A stretch of 64,000 nt of DNA, taken from assembly GCA_030847615.1 (NCBI GenBank), contig JAUMIR010000001.1:364738687-364802686 (forward strand), given 5' to 3'. Made by a program: the position numbers and the translations under genes. This document shows, piece after piece, positions 1 through 12,570 of the stretch. The notes under the pieces are model-generated. The model was not told the origin of the DNA and did not search any database. It was given only the letters and a program-made list of their open reading frames with translations. The DNA comes from Gambelia wislizenii. Lineage: Eukaryota > Chordata > Lepidosauria > Squamata > Crotaphytidae. Within the stretch, counting starts at the first letter, position 1. Every line of letters begins with the position of its first letter.

Positions 1-159
1 CATTTTCTAAAAGAACTAAAATATTAACATTCACAGACTTCTTTCTATTTGGGATAGAAAGAATGTAATATTGAAAAATTCAGATTCATCCATCTAGGGT
101 TTGACCCAGGATTTGAATGCATAGCTCTTAAATATTCATGCTTGGATCCCTTTGTATTT

Positions 160-480
160 ACAAGAGGTACAGGGACCATACACCTCTCTTGCTACAGCAG
201 CTTTGGTGGTGGCCAGTCTGTTTCCAGGCACAATTCAAACTGCTGGTTATGACTTATAAGAACCTATATACCTTAGATACAGGCTACCTGAGAGACTTCA
301 TCTCCTTGTATGAGCTTGCCTGGGAGGTCAGGAAAGGCCCTCCTCTAAGTTTCACCATCATTACAGACATTGCTGGTGGGAATAGGCTCTGGAACTCCTT
401 TTCTAGGCAGGCTAGAAAAGCCCCCTCCTTGCTGTCCTTCTGTTGGCAGGTGAAGAGTTTTTCATTCTGACAGGCTTATA
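160..480 (+). pseudogene. L2-type LINE, 3' RT fragment
   Basis: The plus-strand reading from about 200 to 470 resembles the C-terminal part of the L2 reverse transcriptase ORF that is well preserved near 53.1-53.4 kb. A conserved block of the type 'FQAQFKLLVMTYKNL' is followed by a 'GYLRDF' block, then 'RLWNSFSRQARKA', matching the order in the better copy. Catalytic motifs are absent because the copy is 5'-truncated, as is usual for LINEs. The N-terminal side is out of frame or degraded. It has no coding role now. The family call rests on similarity inside this window plus general knowledge of L2; a CR1-clade relative is possible. Confidence 0.6.
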
Positions 481-1490
481 AAAGTGAAGATTTGTAAGGG
501 AAGGACTTTCAAGAGAGTGCTGCACAGTTCTAACTGTACTGGCTGGAATCCTGAACCAGCTTATACTAATCTAAGTTCCTCTCCTCTGTATCTGTGGTAT
601 TAGTAACATGGTTTCATTTAACTGCAGTCATGGGGGGGGGTGTCTCTCTAGGCATCTGGAGGTCCTCCAGTGCAAATCTATAGTCAACTATATTCTAGAT
701 CTTCCAGTGCAATTCTATGGCGGTTTGTTATTATCTGTGATTTCACTTATACATGGTAAGTCTGGGAGCATATCTCCCATGGATATGGCAGGTGACCTGT
801 AACTCTCCTGGCCCAATCACCCCAAACCTGACAGAAACATAACTTAACTATGCGTTGATTGTTGGCAGAATGCCCCTCCTTTTCCCCATGCAGCTGATGC
901 CCACTAAAGTAGGTTGGAAGGTGAGTTACGATTGTGGCAACAGTGTCAAAATCATGACTAAGTAGTGATGGTGGATACCAAGGAGTTACCCAACATTTAA
1001 AGGCTGAAGAAAGCAACCCCAAAAGATTTCCCATCCTTAGTTTCTTCACACGTTAAGTCCTGGAAATGAGAGCACTACCGGTATCACTGGGAGCTGCAAA
1101 GTGGACTTTCTTTATGTGATCCTGATTTTTTAAAAACAATGTTACTGGCATTGTACCAGAGGACCACACAGCAGAGCAGCTCCCCTGCCACAAAAAATAA
1201 TGTCAGTCAGAGGGGGGCCCTGACTTTTAAGAGGAGCTTTGCTGATGGAATATGGCTTGCTTCAATCTGGCTGTTTAGATAAGATAATCTTTTGCAATGC
1301 TTCTCTTAATCACTCTTCCCTATTTGCAATAATCAGGTTGGGGAGGGGTTCCTACAAATTCATGTGCAAATATCCATTTGAGTGTGAGCTGTCACACTAC
1401 ATTGCTTCAAGTAGCAAGTGAGCTTTGATACACTGGATGTTCATCCCATCCACAAACATTGCACATTTGACACTTATTAAAGAGAACAGT
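481..1490. other. Non-coding, one repeat fragment
   Basis: There is no credible exon. The stretch about 858-985 matches, on the opposite strand, the right half of the foldback repeat at 45.65-45.80 kb: both have a TTTTCCCCATG block, a GCTGATG block and a 'TGTGGCAA' block in the same order. The rest shows nothing I recognise. Confidence 0.5.
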
Positions 1491-1497
1491 TGAGATC

Positions 1498-1570
1498 CTT
1501 AGCTAAGTATACTTACCTAAGCAACTTCTGCCCCCCTACTTAGCTAAGTATACGTACCTAAGCAACTTGC
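1498..1570. repeat. Two-copy direct repeat, about 30 bp
   Basis: A unit beginning TTAGCTAAGTATAC and ending CCTAAGCAACTT occurs at about 1498-1527 and again at about 1538-1568, nearly identical. It lies at the left edge of the foldback repeat that follows. Confidence 0.8.
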
Positions 1571-1925
1571 TTTACTGAGCAGCAGCTGCTGTGAGTGATA
1601 GAAATCTGTTCTTCTGTTGACTGGGGTGCAGCATACTGATGTTTCCATCCCCCCTCCAGAAATCTCTGATGGTACAATCAGAAGCAGGATCCCCTGTTGC
1701 AATTCCTCCTCACAATGGAGATCACTGGTGGGAGGAGGGTGGAAACATCAGTACACCACACTCCAATAGATAGGAGAACAGATACCCATTGCTCTCAGCT
1801 GCTACCACCCAGCTGCTACCACCCAGTAAAGCAAGACTGAAGGACTTCAACAATTGTGGCAATAATGCCACAATCATGAATATATAGGGACCATGAATAC
1901 AAATCCGTTACTCTAGGTTACGTGT
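1566..1925. repeat. Foldback repeat (MITE-like)
   Basis: The left arm (about 1566-1665: TTGCTTTACTG, then TCTGTTCT, then ACTGATGTTTCCA) is repeated as reverse complement at about 1728-1833 (TGGAAACATCAGT, then AGAACAGATA, then CAGTAAAGCAA). The arms are imperfect and the loop is around 1680-1720. A 15-bp unit (AGCTGCTACCACCC) is tandemly duplicated at 1797-1826 in the right arm only. Sequence at 1850-1890 resembles the foldback copy near 45.6 kb. No terminal target duplication was found, so the superfamily is unassigned. Confidence 0.7.
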
Positions 1926-3990
1926 CTATAACTATGACAGTGAATTCCAGCCAACATTCCACAAAAAGCAATGTAGGGTTCAACTGAACATTCAACTGAG
2001 AGCAATGCAGAGGAAGGCTGCTTTGAAGCTCAGATTTTCTTAACTGCATGGAATGAGGAAACATGGCTAGGGCAGAAAATCACCATTCCAGAATGGCAGG
2101 GCCAGCCTTTGATTGGGTAGCTTAGTTCCCAATGTGACAAGATTGATTCAGGTGACCAAGAGCTGCATCATTGTTTGGAAAGAGATATTGTTGGGTCAAA
2201 GAGCTGCGTTCGCCTGGATTACCTTGTTCTTGTTTGTCATCCCTTCTGATGCCTTCCTCCAAATATGCAGGAGGAGTTGCATTGGCCCAGAGGGAGTGCT
2301 CTTTGCTCCTCCTTGCTACAAAATGAGTATCATAGTAGTGTTGGTGAATAAATTGGAAGTGTCAGGATAGCAAAGATAAGGCTAAAAACCATAATATTTC
2401 CTCTAGCATTGTGCAGATGTCACATTCAGAAATTGCAGGGGAGTTTGGGCTGGAGGAAAGTCTGTGTGTGTTTCTTATAAGCCTCTGCAGGCCATGAAGA
2501 GGAACGTAGATGATTTAGTCCTTCATTCCACCCCCAGCCCCTGTATCCCTCCACTCCCCACAATCCTATGGAGGGTTTATATTGAAATAGTTTGACGACG
2601 CTTTGCTTCAAAAGAATAAAAAGCTTTGTGTCCTGTCCAATAATGTCCTTCTGGCCCAAACTCAGGCTTTGGATGTAATCCACACCATTCTCTTATGTCA
2701 ATGTCATTTCTGTGAGACAGAATCATAACAGAATTCACAGCAAGGGAGCTGACACCAACCCTTCCTCACCCACAAATCAGATAGCCTGGTCATCATTATG
2801 CCAATGGTGTTTGTTTCCATCTTTAAGCAAATACAAGGCCATTCTATGTTCCAGTCTCAGGAGTGCGAGTGACTTCTCACTGCCCTTGACTATCGTGTGT
2901 TTAATTTAAGAAACGTGCCCGTACACTACGACGGCCATTGTTTACCGCTGTCATTGTTATCAAAGCAAGTAAAGACATTAGAATCTGTCCTGTCACTGAG
3001 TTTTATTTTCTTCATGTCAGGAGACAATGAGACTCTCCACATCCAGTCCTTGCCTAAGGACACTTTGCAGAAAAGGACTTTCATGTCTGATATTTGGCAA
3101 GCACCCACAAGGTCTCATGGGCTTTACTGGCCCAGCACTTGTTGAACAAAATGTGGGTACCATAACCCTAGAAGAGAAGCTGTGTGGGTTTAGGGTAAGT
3201 TTAAGAAAATAAAAACTTCACAGTTTCTGTGTGATGATTTTTTTTCCCATTAGAAATCAGCAACATAGATGGATTACTTGTATCACCTCAAGCATCTTAG
3301 ATAGGCATGCTAGTCTATTATATATATATAAAATGAAACTTGCCTTATTGGAATACCATGGACCCTGGAACAAGGGGTGGGAAGCTTGAGGCCCCCAAGT
3401 CTAGGCTGGGAGGCTGAGCCCCTCCAAACTGATTAGGTAAATTGGACCACCAGACTCTTATGTAGCTGAGCCCTCTCAGACATTGTCAGAAGTGCACTTA
3501 CCTGATGAAGCACATTTTTTTTTAAAAGAGAACTAATGAAGTTGAGTCCTCCCAGGAATAACAAAGACTTCCTGTCATCTATCCAATGGACACTTACTTG
3601 AGACTAAGCTACACTGAACAAATGGAGAGGACTTCTAAGAGATAGCAACCATGACCCCCAGATCCCTTGGTCAGTTGCTATCAGCTCACATTCAGTCAGT
3701 GGATATGTGAAATTTGTTGTTAGGGTTGGGTTTTTGTTTTGTTTTGTCTCTCAGAGGCACCATTTTTACACTTATTTTCACTTATTTTTCATTTGCCATT
3801 TTAGAGTCCATTCTCCCAATTTAGATAGAAACTTTTGGAACGCTGTAATTTCTTTTTATTCCCTAAATAATTTGATGTCATTGGCAAGTATGACCACCTT
3901 ACTATACACCTCCAATGCCAGGTTTTGCATCAGGAGATTCTCCATGTCTCAGAGGTGGTAGATATATACTATTTACATTTTCTTTTGAGA
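1926..3990. other. Non-coding, apparently unique DNA
   Basis: Short open frames only, none with a recognisable domain. It holds a short T run near 3238-3245 and an AT dinucleotide run at about 3319-3330. I see no repeat family here. Confidence 0.5.
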
Positions 3991-3997
3991 GTATTAT

Positions 3998-4112
3998 GTG
4001 TTAATAATAATAATAATAATATTTAATAATAAAATTTATTTATACCCCGCCCCTCTGTTAAAACAATCGGGGCGGCTTACAAAAATTAAAATACAATACA
4101 GATAAAATCCCC
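3998..4112 (-). repeat. L2-type LINE 3' end
   Basis: Read on the minus strand it gives the L2 3' terminus: GTAAGCCGCCCCGATTG, an AGAGGGGCGGGGTATAAAT block, then an (ATT)n tail. The same 3' end closes the long L2 at 53.6 kb, so the two are the same family. It is extremely 5'-truncated. Confidence 0.85.
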
Positions 4113-4850
4113 AAACACCCCCATTGTTATCTTCTAATATGTCTCCTGCAAGGCCTTTGCTTTGAAATTAGTGTAGTCTAGGGGCTGACACTTTTGTTGT
4201 TTTGTAAAAATTTCCCTGCTAGGAGGCAAAATTTATAATGACCTTCTTGCTAATGTTGAAAAAAACCCTCCCAAAACAGTTCCAGGGTACTTGTGAAATA
4301 TGCCTATCAGGTTCAGGACCCACTGAAATGTCATAAAGTCATCAGTTCTCCATAGCCCTTTGAGTTCTCCAGAACAATTCTCATCAAACCTGTGGGGGAG
4401 AGGGGAAAAATAGATGTTGTTTCCCCAAAGTCTGCAGTGTATAACATTCTTAAAATGCACAGGAGAAGGTATGCCCGACTGGGTGCAAGAGAGATTTCAG
4501 AAAACAACTAGGGCTGCAGAAGCTATAATAACTGTTCCTCCTTGTTCAAAAAGATACATTCTATTAGTAGCTGCTTTCCCCCCCAGTGCTATTTGAAACA
4601 GTTGCCCTTGGTATGTATAGCAGCAAATAAGGAAGTCTTTATATTAGCAAAGCCGACGTTTTGGTATATTAGATACAAGGCAAAAAACCCTCAGATCTGG
4701 TAGGATTACTTAGTGGTTGGAGGGCATGTAGTCACAAAACTTAAGTCAAATCTTCATGTGTTAGAAAGGCATTTTCTTCTGTTTACCAGTCCCTGTCCTA
4801 GGTAGCTAAATGTGGCATTGGCTAATTAAACAAAATTCATTTGAAAAATT
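4113..4850. other. Non-coding, nothing recognised
   Basis: No exon, repeat family or regulatory site that I can support. Confidence 0.4.
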
Positions 4851-4851
4851 A

Positions 4852-5620
4852 ATGTTTATAAATTTCTGGGCAAGTTACAAAGTGTTGGTTGTTACCTTTA
4901 AAGCCCTACATGGTTTGGGTCCAGGTTACCTCAGGATCACCTCCACTTGTGTAATCCACCCTGTACACTCAGGTCCTCTGGGGGACATTTACTCCAGTCA
5001 GCCAGGACTAGTCTAGCAACGGTCACCCAGAAGACTTTTTCTTCAGCCCTTCCTAGACTCTGGAATAGCCTGCTAGAAGAGATTGGACAATTGCATATAC
5101 TGCCTGAATTTAAAAGAGCATTAAAGACAAATATCTTCTGGCAGGCCTATCGAAATGACTTTTTAAACTGTGAATTTTAAACTGTTTTAATATGTACTGC
5201 CAGGACCAGTTTAAGGGCCCTGCAGCACCCGCAGCCATGGGGGGGGCATTATTGTGGGAGCCCCCGTAGTAACCCTCCTCCTGCAAAAACATCACTAGTA
5301 ATAATCTGAATATCCTGTACTGTGGATAGGTTAGGTTAGGTTACATTACATTGACCTGAGATAAACATATGGGGCCCTCAAAATAAAGCATTGCAGCCCC
5401 CCCCCCCCAATTCCTTAAACAAGTCCTGTGTGCTGCTTTTATTGTTTTTTTAAACTGATATTGTGTGTGTCGATGTATTTATGTATTTTTAACCAAGATG
5501 CATTTTAATTGATATTAAATGTTTTTTGTGTGGATATGTTGTTCCCTGCCTCGATCCATGGACAGAGGCAAGTAAGAAATAAATAAATTGTTGTTGTTGT
5601 TGTTGTTGTTGTTGTTAAAT
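4852..5620 (+). pseudogene. L2-type LINE 3' fragment with tail
   Basis: The C-terminal end of an L2 RT ORF is visible: a 'YKVLVVTFKALHGLGPGYLR' block from about 4875, then 'SALPRLWNSLLEEI' and 'FKRALKTNIFWQAY' near 5040-5150. These match in order the terminus of the ORF at 53.1-53.4 kb. There is a frame change near 4985-5010. After the stop comes a 3' UTR, interrupted at about 5200-5430 by GC-rich foreign sequence with G and C runs, then the UTR resumes and ends in AAGAAATAAATAAATTG(TTG)n at about 5575-5616. The (TTG)n tail differs from the (ATT)n tail of the 53.6-kb copy, so it is probably another subfamily. Confidence 0.75.
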
Positions 5621-5641
5621 GTTTATGTATCTGCTGAGTGA

Positions 5642-5745
5642 AGCAACAGTCCAGACATCTGATGAAGTGGTTTGCAGTCCACAAAAATGTATGTCAAATA
5701 AATTTGACATCATTTAAGGTGCCTCTAGACTCTTTGTTGTTTCTT
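5642..5745 (+). mobile_element. Penelope-like end, fossil hammerhead
   Basis: The core CTGATGA lies at 5659-5665. It is followed by AGTGG (5666-5670) and CCAC (about 5679-5682), which could pair as stem II. The conserved GAAA that should follow reads AAAA, so the core is broken. Next comes an ATGTCAAAT/ATTTGACAT hairpin (about 5691-5713) able to serve as stem III, then the 'AAGGTGCCTCTAGACTC' block typical of this reptile repeat end. Hammerhead motifs in Penelope-like elements are established knowledge; assigning this copy to them is inference. The changed GAAA predicts no self-cleavage. Confidence 0.55.
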
Positions 5746-8430
5746 TTTGTTATGACTGACTAACCCAACTATTGCTTGGAAATGTTTGACAAAGATTAGC
5801 TCAGTTTTCTTTGTTTGAAAGTACAGTTCACATCAAAGAGAATGATAGGATAGAATTGTTTCATTTTATAACAGTGTGATTCGAAAGCGGAGGTACATTC
5901 AAATGACTCAGGAGCAGAGTTCTCTTACACAGAACTTTAACATCTCAAATGTAATGTTCTCAATCAGTACATACCATGAATTATAGTTCTGATATATTAG
6001 TTTGAATTCTCACTTTATTTTTGGCATGGTAAAGTTACCATGAGGTAATATGGCATGGCACATGTTTCATGTAAATGAGTTTATCTGTTCCTTGGGAAGG
6101 GAACCCAATTAAAACTAGAATGCATCCAGAGGAAATATGGGTGATAGGGTGTGAAGCAAATTAAATATTCTTTCCTTAGAACTCATGAGGTAAAATTGCC
6201 CCACTCAAAAATAACAGGAGAACTAGAATTAGTTCATTGTGTTTTTTGAGTTTTTAAGAGCCGCAGCCTTTTTATCAGATATGCAAAGTGGATTGAAAAA
6301 GATAGTTTATAGAAACAAAAGTTTTCAAAATCAAAAATAAAGATGGAAAAATGTACCATCCTTCCTTGAGTACTGACGATATAATGAAGATGTACAGTAC
6401 GTAGCTAAATAGAAGACAATTTACCTTTTATAAAGAGAAAATCACCCATAATCCTTATTCATACCATATTGGATACCATTGTGTTTTCTTTTCTTCCTTT
6501 GGTTATGGATCTCTCACCCTGTGGCTTAATTGAGGAAAATCCCCACATATTGCCGCATAATAATTTCCTGCATTTTAATGAAGGCACAGCTCCCTTATGA
6601 TAGCTGTGTGTACATCTCACTGCATCTCATGTGAATGATATGTTGCACTGAACAAATGCTGAAGAAGCAGGAGTGTATACACTGAAGGGAGTGGTGGTGG
6701 TGGAAGAGACAGCTTAGCCGGGAGTTGCTAACTATACACCACTGTGGACAGGAGCCTTAAGGGCAAAACACAGTGCTTGTCAGTTCACGTTTGCCTGGTC
6801 TCAGAGAGAAGAGGCATTTTTCAGGCTCTGCATCATGATAGCCATTGCAAGCTGAACAGAGACACTTCTGTACGCAGGCCAGATGAAAGCATGGACACTG
6901 AAGAGAGGGCCTTACATATGCTTCCTTGCATTTTCTCTAAATGACGAGACACTTAGTTTTCTCAGAAATTCAAGTCAGATGATAGGCTTTCAGGTCCGAG
7001 CGAATGCATTCTTGGACTCTCAGTTTCCAGCTAGTGTCACCAAACAATAAGCTCACTCTGATCCAGCATGGATAGTTCTTTCTTTTCAAACACAAGTCGA
7101 TTCAAGTGTGTGTGTGTGTGTGTTTAAAATTATCCTTCCCCATCCTCCACCTACCCAGCCTGGTTGTGTTGATATAGTATTGCTCAGGCAAAGTACACTT
7201 TTGGTGCCAGTTTGGGAAGACATTGGTGATGTTCTTTCAGCTTTAGTCAACCTTTGGATGAACAATTACAATGGGGAGGGGGGAGAAAATGCAAAGTGAG
7301 GGGTGGAAAAAGCAGGCCTCCTAAGAAACCCAAGCCTAGTTCATTGGTTTACTTTTTCTACCCTGTGGTCTGACTTAAACAGATGAAATTTACCATGTGC
7401 AGCATGCAGATAAAGACACCGCCCACTGGATATGCTGGGAATACAGAATTCTGTTTAATTTTCTTACACTTTCAGTATGTTTTTAAAATCTCAAGTTCTT
7501 TTCTTCTTGCCTAGGAAGAAATATTTGATTTTTGATTTAAAAAAATCTTATGAAAAATGAACTGACCTGAAATTCTCACACATCCCTACTGAGAGGCAAA
7601 CCCCACTGAACTCAATGGGACTTACTTGTGGATTAGAATTGAACCCTCAACCACACTATTGGGAAGTCCTCACAAAGTGAAATTGAATTCACTCCAGTCT
7701 GTGCTAGACAAATTCAATAGGTATAGTTCTTTCCATCACAGAGAGGACCATCTTGGTCTTGTCTGCCACATGGGTATTATGGACGAGAAGAGGTGGAAGC
7801 CCTCATTCAATATTAACATGGTTTAGTATACTGAGAATGATTTAGATTCTACTAACCGGCACTTGACAGGAAACTTTTCAACTGCTTTCTCCTCCATAGC
7901 TTCCAAAATCTAGAAACCTCAGTTCCATCTATTACACTTCTCTTCCTGATCACACAGTTGTCCTATTCAGTTGACTTGATTCTGCTTATATTTGCACCAA
8001 ATGCCCAGGTTAATATCAACCTGTCCCAATGGAAGCCTGTTAAAAAAGGTGGGGGAAAGAATCCAATATATCAGAGGTATAAATAAACAGATAAATGGAT
8101 TTCTTTCTTCAGAGGTTCCCAAGGGAAAGAAGGTAATATAGTAAATTTCTGTTTTTAAAGGGTCACTTAACAGTCTACTCACAAGTCCCTTTGTGTTCAT
8201 GTAGTAGTCCACCTAATCAGTGAACAAGGTGGGACTCACTTGTAAATAAGCATGCATAAACCTGCACATTCACTACTTTAATCTATCCATTAAGAGTCCG
8301 CTAACAATCCTCATAGCTTACTGTGATTTATAGATGTGGGATCAATATATTGTACAGAAGGCTTCCTTGCAGGATTCTGTAGAGCCTCATGTCTCCTATA
8401 AGGTGTTCTTAACCCAAGAGAAGCTGCTCT
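5746..8430. other. Non-coding, apparently unique DNA
   Basis: AT-rich DNA without a convincing exon. A (GT)n run lies at about 7106-7122. I see no transposon termini. Confidence 0.5.
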
Positions 8431-8435
8431 GACAA

Positions 8436-8970
8436 AGGGCTTGTCTAGATGTGCAATTTACCCCATTTTCCCCCTGTCTTGCAGCCCTGCAGTCCAAATG
8501 ATGTAGAGCTCTTGCCTCATTTCGCCTCCAGGCAGTCCTGGCACCTAAGGAAAAGCCAGGGGGGAACCACGGTAAACCCATTTACAATGTTTTAAATTAA
8601 CACCCAGGAAAACCCACATTATGCAGAAAAACCTGGATGGGGCTGGTGTGGTAACACAGGGTCTGTACCTGCATGCCGGCCTCTATAGCCGGATGCTGAT
8701 GCCGCTGGAGTTGCTCTGTAGTCGGGAAGGAGGCTCCCAGGACATGATCAAGACCCCCTGCACATGCCCAGCCTTGATCACATGCTGAGGACCTTCTTCC
8801 TGGCTTCAGAGACTGTGATGTGTGAGAGTGGGGGATGTGCCTGGCAATACTGGCTGGCATATGTGTGTGGCAGCCGGCATGTGCGTGTTGACTTCTGCCC
8901 ATTTTGTTTCAGTAATGAGGGGGTGCAATGGGCCAGCTCCGCAGAGCTTAGCGCTACTCCCAATATGTAC
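8436..8970 (-). mobile_element. GGGCTTGTCTA-type MITE, copy A
   Basis: It begins GGGCTTGTCTAGATG at 8437. The next 60 bases are the reverse complement of the right end of copy C (49.5-50.0 kb). The block ATGGGCCAGCTC at about 8928 is the reverse complement of the GAGCTGGCCCAT near 46515 in copy B. It also shares the internal 'TCACATGCTGAGG' block near 8780 with both. The right terminus is not clear and may be lost. There is no transposase reading frame; the short open frames here are chance products of GC-rich sequence. Confidence 0.65.
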
Positions 8971-10004
8971 ATTTCTTTTCAAGCCCTCTTTTCTCCCACT
9001 TGAGATGTGGTTAAACTGTGGTGTGGGTGTGGATTGTCTCCACCCCATCATCCTCTCCATGAACTGAATTTCTTCCCAAGCTCAGAAGTATCCACATTCC
9101 CTGTTTCACACATTTAGCAGTTTTTTAAAAATGTTATACAAATGTGCTAAAGTGCTATGTCACTTCAGTACTGTACTGTAATTTTAAAAGAAAGAAAAGA
9201 AGAGCTGTTCAATCTGATAACGAGAATTATAATGCAAGTTGAAGATTTGTGGAAAACCTCTGTAGTAAAAGTTACATCCCCATTTCAAATGTTATCAGTG
9301 GGACCACCCAAAAGTACAGAGTGAGGAGCCAAGAAAATACATACAGACATGTGACATTTACCCTGACCTATATCAGAAACTCCTGGGACAGGAAAAAAAA
9401 ACAAACAAAAACAAAACACCAACATATTCCCAAATGGGTTTAAGAAGTTGCTGCTAATACTGGAAATTCATCAGAAAAATACAGGGACAGGAAGAATGTC
9501 ATAGGAATATCAAGGGGAAAAAAAACCCTTAATAAATAAAACTATAACACCTGCAAAGTCTGAGGCTTTTAACTAGTCTGGAGGAGCATGAAGTTTGTTT
9601 CCCTTTCAACAGCTTGCTCTGTTCCCCTGTCCCCATCTGAGCCTGGAGGTAAAGCCATAAAAATGTTTTTGTTATTCTTGCTTGTTACTTTCCTGAGCAA
9701 TGGAGAGCAATGACACCACTTTCCAATGGATCTCACTGGAACCCACTGGAACTCAGTAGTGGGATTGCTCATCAAGGCAGATAGATCTGTCTATCTATTT
9801 GCCCCTCAGAGAAGTACTGTATGTATGCAGAATCAAAAGGTTGGCTAGAATCTTGCCTCAAGGAGATGAAGCATAAAAGTTCTTCATGAAGAACAATGCA
9901 AGTCTCCTCAATGCAACCTCTCAAACCCACCCTTTTCAATCCTGAAGCCCCCAACCCAACCGCACCATTTCCATGTCAGGTGAGCATGGGGCATCAACAG
10001 TGAT
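8971..10004. other. Non-coding, nothing recognised
   Basis: No exon or named repeat. A-rich runs occur near 9395-9415 and 9515-9530. Confidence 0.4.
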
Positions 10005-10007
10005 ATG

Positions 10008-10124
10008 CACAATTACTTCCCTTTAGCTGGAGGTATTGGAAAGATGTTATCTGCAGTGACCTTCTGAGAACCTCCGGAAAGTACCTGCAGTTGGCTGTTG
10101 CAGTGCCTCTAGCTAAAGGGAAGT
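10008..10124. repeat. Inverted repeat, about 25-bp arms
   Basis: TACTTCCCTTTAGCTGGAGG at the left is mirrored by CCTCTAGCTAAAGGGAAGTA at the right, with about 70 bases between. The arms differ at one or two positions. It may be a small foldback element; no target duplication is apparent. Confidence 0.7.
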
Positions 10125-11857
10125 AGCTGCACTCATTGCTGCTCATCCTCTATGCTTCCTTGACACAGAAATGGCTGCAGGAGTGAAAAGGTGGGTTGAA
10201 GGGGAGCTTTTACTCAATGCATAATTGAATGAGAATTATCACTGCGTAACAATGACAATAGCATAAGTTGGACTTATACTATCATAATTCTTCAGTAGGA
10301 TTCCAATCATGGTTTACTTGTTTGCCCTACTGTTTCACACCACACACCAAAAAATCTTCCACACTGATAAGCTAGAAGGTCAGGAGTGGTTTCTGACATG
10401 AAACAATGGCACCTTGCAAAAACATGTAGCAGTATGCAGTGCTGCTGCTCAGGATTCTACACAACCTCTTCTTGTTCAGAGGCACCTGATCAAAAAGCTT
10501 CTTATTAACCCAATCATTTAGCTATCAAAGTTGCATTGATAAGCACTGTCTAAAGACTGTTTCTGGCAACTGGGAGAAACTCCCCACTAATTATGTTACA
10601 TATGCTGTTAACCACATATAGTGTGGGGAAAGCCAGAGATGTCAAAGAATTTTCCCTTCCCTTCTTTTGTCTTTAATGATCCATCATCATCATCATAGCT
10701 GGAGTTATGGGCAAAAGGTAGCTAAGGAGTGCTATGGTGGAAAGCTGATATCTTTCTTTTGTTAACCCGAACCAAAAGAAAGGTCATGCGTCATTTTCTA
10801 TCGATTTTACCTTAGATGCAAGTAATCAAAGGACAGAAAGATTCCTGAAAGAGATTTTCTGTCAAAGCTAGACAAGACCTGAGCAAGTTACTAAATTAAT
10901 TAAAGTCATTTTTGCTTAACCAATAATAGCAGGGATGCCATAATAGTCAGAAAGCCTCTTCAAAAGGCCATTAAATGGAAATAAATCTCTGTTCTTTTAT
11001 TCAGAGAGCACGTCCTTCTGTCCAATGAAGAAAATATATTTTCAGAGCAAGAGATGTTCCACATTCTAGAAGGTAACAACTGTTGCAAATTCCCATAGTC
11101 TGATCTGGAGGGAAACACACCATGCAAGAAATATGTATCTACTCAGAGGGAAGTTCCATTGAGCTCAATGGGATCTACACTCAAGAAGATACCACTGGAC
11201 TGCCACATCAGTAGCTTCTTAGGATTTCACTCCCTGTACAATTAGAATCCCATGGGATGAGCCTACCATTCCCAGAGTCATGGGCCACTTTGTCTTCCAG
11301 CCCTACAGTGAAGGGGTAACATCTGCTGTTGGGCACCTATTCAACTTGTTGTTCCTGTGCAACTTAAAACTCTTGATTTACCAAGGTCTTAAAGTGTACA
11401 GATAGCCTAGAGTAGTTAGAGTAAACCTCTGAGTACCTCCTAGAGCTGATTTACAGACATTTACTTTTAATTTTTAAAGCCTTCAGTGCCTTTTAGGTAG
11501 CAGGTATTCTAGCCCACTCTTAATAGTTTTAGATTTTCAAGAAAATCAAATATTGCAGGCACATACTGTATTTGATACAACTTTATGGGATAATTTTGAT
11601 GTCATGTTTTAAAGCCTGGTGGTGCAATTTTACTCAGAAGTAAGTCCTGTTGTGTTCAAGGTGGCTTTCTCCCAAGTAAATGTGCATAAAGGTTGCATTC
11701 TCAGTTATGGCACTTTACTGGCTTAAGCTGCTACGAGCATGTTTGGTTCAAATGAGATTAAAATGTGCTTAAAAGAAAGTGTATAGCCATCCAAGAGTGT
11801 CCATGCCTGAAGAGGAAGGTGAGCAATTCAAAGTTCTATTTTTAATTTTTAATACTC
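10125..11857. other. Non-coding, apparently unique DNA
   Basis: No exon, and no transposon end that I can support. A CATCATCATCAT run lies at about 10684-10695. Confidence 0.45.
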
Positions 11858-11860
11858 TGA

Positions 11861-12218
11861 GGACTTTATCAGATGCTCTTAAAAAAAAAACAAAAAAACC
11901 CAAACCCGCAGAGGTCAGGAGGAGGATGCTGCTGTCCCACTTCCAGTGGTCAATACTGCACACTCCTTCCTCCTCCCATCCTTCCTCTATGCTTCCTCCA
12001 TGCTGAGGGATGAAAAAGGTGTTGCTTTTCACTGACAAAAGTTTCTGTCAATAAAAAGTGGCTCCTTTTCTGTTGGAGGGAGGGAGAATGGAGGGAGAAT
12101 GAACGAAGGACGGGAGAAGGATGGGGCATGTGGTATCGACCACCGAAAGTGGGACAGTGATGTCCTCCTCCTGACCTCCGTGGCTTTTTTTTTTTTTAAA
12201 GAACATCTGATAAAGTCC
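11861..12218. mobile_element. Foldback MITE, GGACTTTATCAG termini
   Basis: A 358-bp near-palindrome. The left end GGACTTTATCAGATG is mirrored by CATCTGATAAAGTCC at the right. Similarity of the arms continues inward through an A-rich run, a GGTCAGGAGGAGGA block and a TCCCACTT block, to a centre near 12040. Flanks are TGA on the left and TAA on the right, a likely 3-bp target duplication with one change. There is no transposase. The opposite-strand open frames here (about 11770-12040) only reflect the palindrome. It shares termini with the elements at 15581, 21126, 28291 and 44991. Confidence 0.85.
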
Positions 12219-12570
12219 TAAATGTCCTGGGACCCAAGCAACCAAAGGATTGATTTCTCCTGCATGAACCTGTCAGAGCATTAATTCAAACCTAACCTCT
12301 TACTCTTCTCTGGTGGAGAAATTGTAAGTTACATTTCCTGAGTTATATTTTTCTTTGGGCAAAGGGTTCGAGGAAGGATCACAGAACACAGAGAAGGCAG
12401 GTTTATCCCTTCCCACTCTAGCTATGATCCCAGCCTGCAAAACACATGATTATAAGTGATTTAAGAAAATGTTCCCATTGATGATAATGAGATTTCTTTT
12501 TTTGTTCTCTCACTTGTAATCAGGGGTGGAGGTGGGGGGAATCCTGTGATCCTCTTCCCAAATGCAGACA
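12219..12570. other. Non-coding, nothing recognised
   Basis: No exon or repeat family identified. Confidence 0.4.

Noticed and set aside
5329..5343. Telomere-like GGTTAGGTTAGG
   Set aside because: Only two to three units and not TTAGGG; too short to mean anything.
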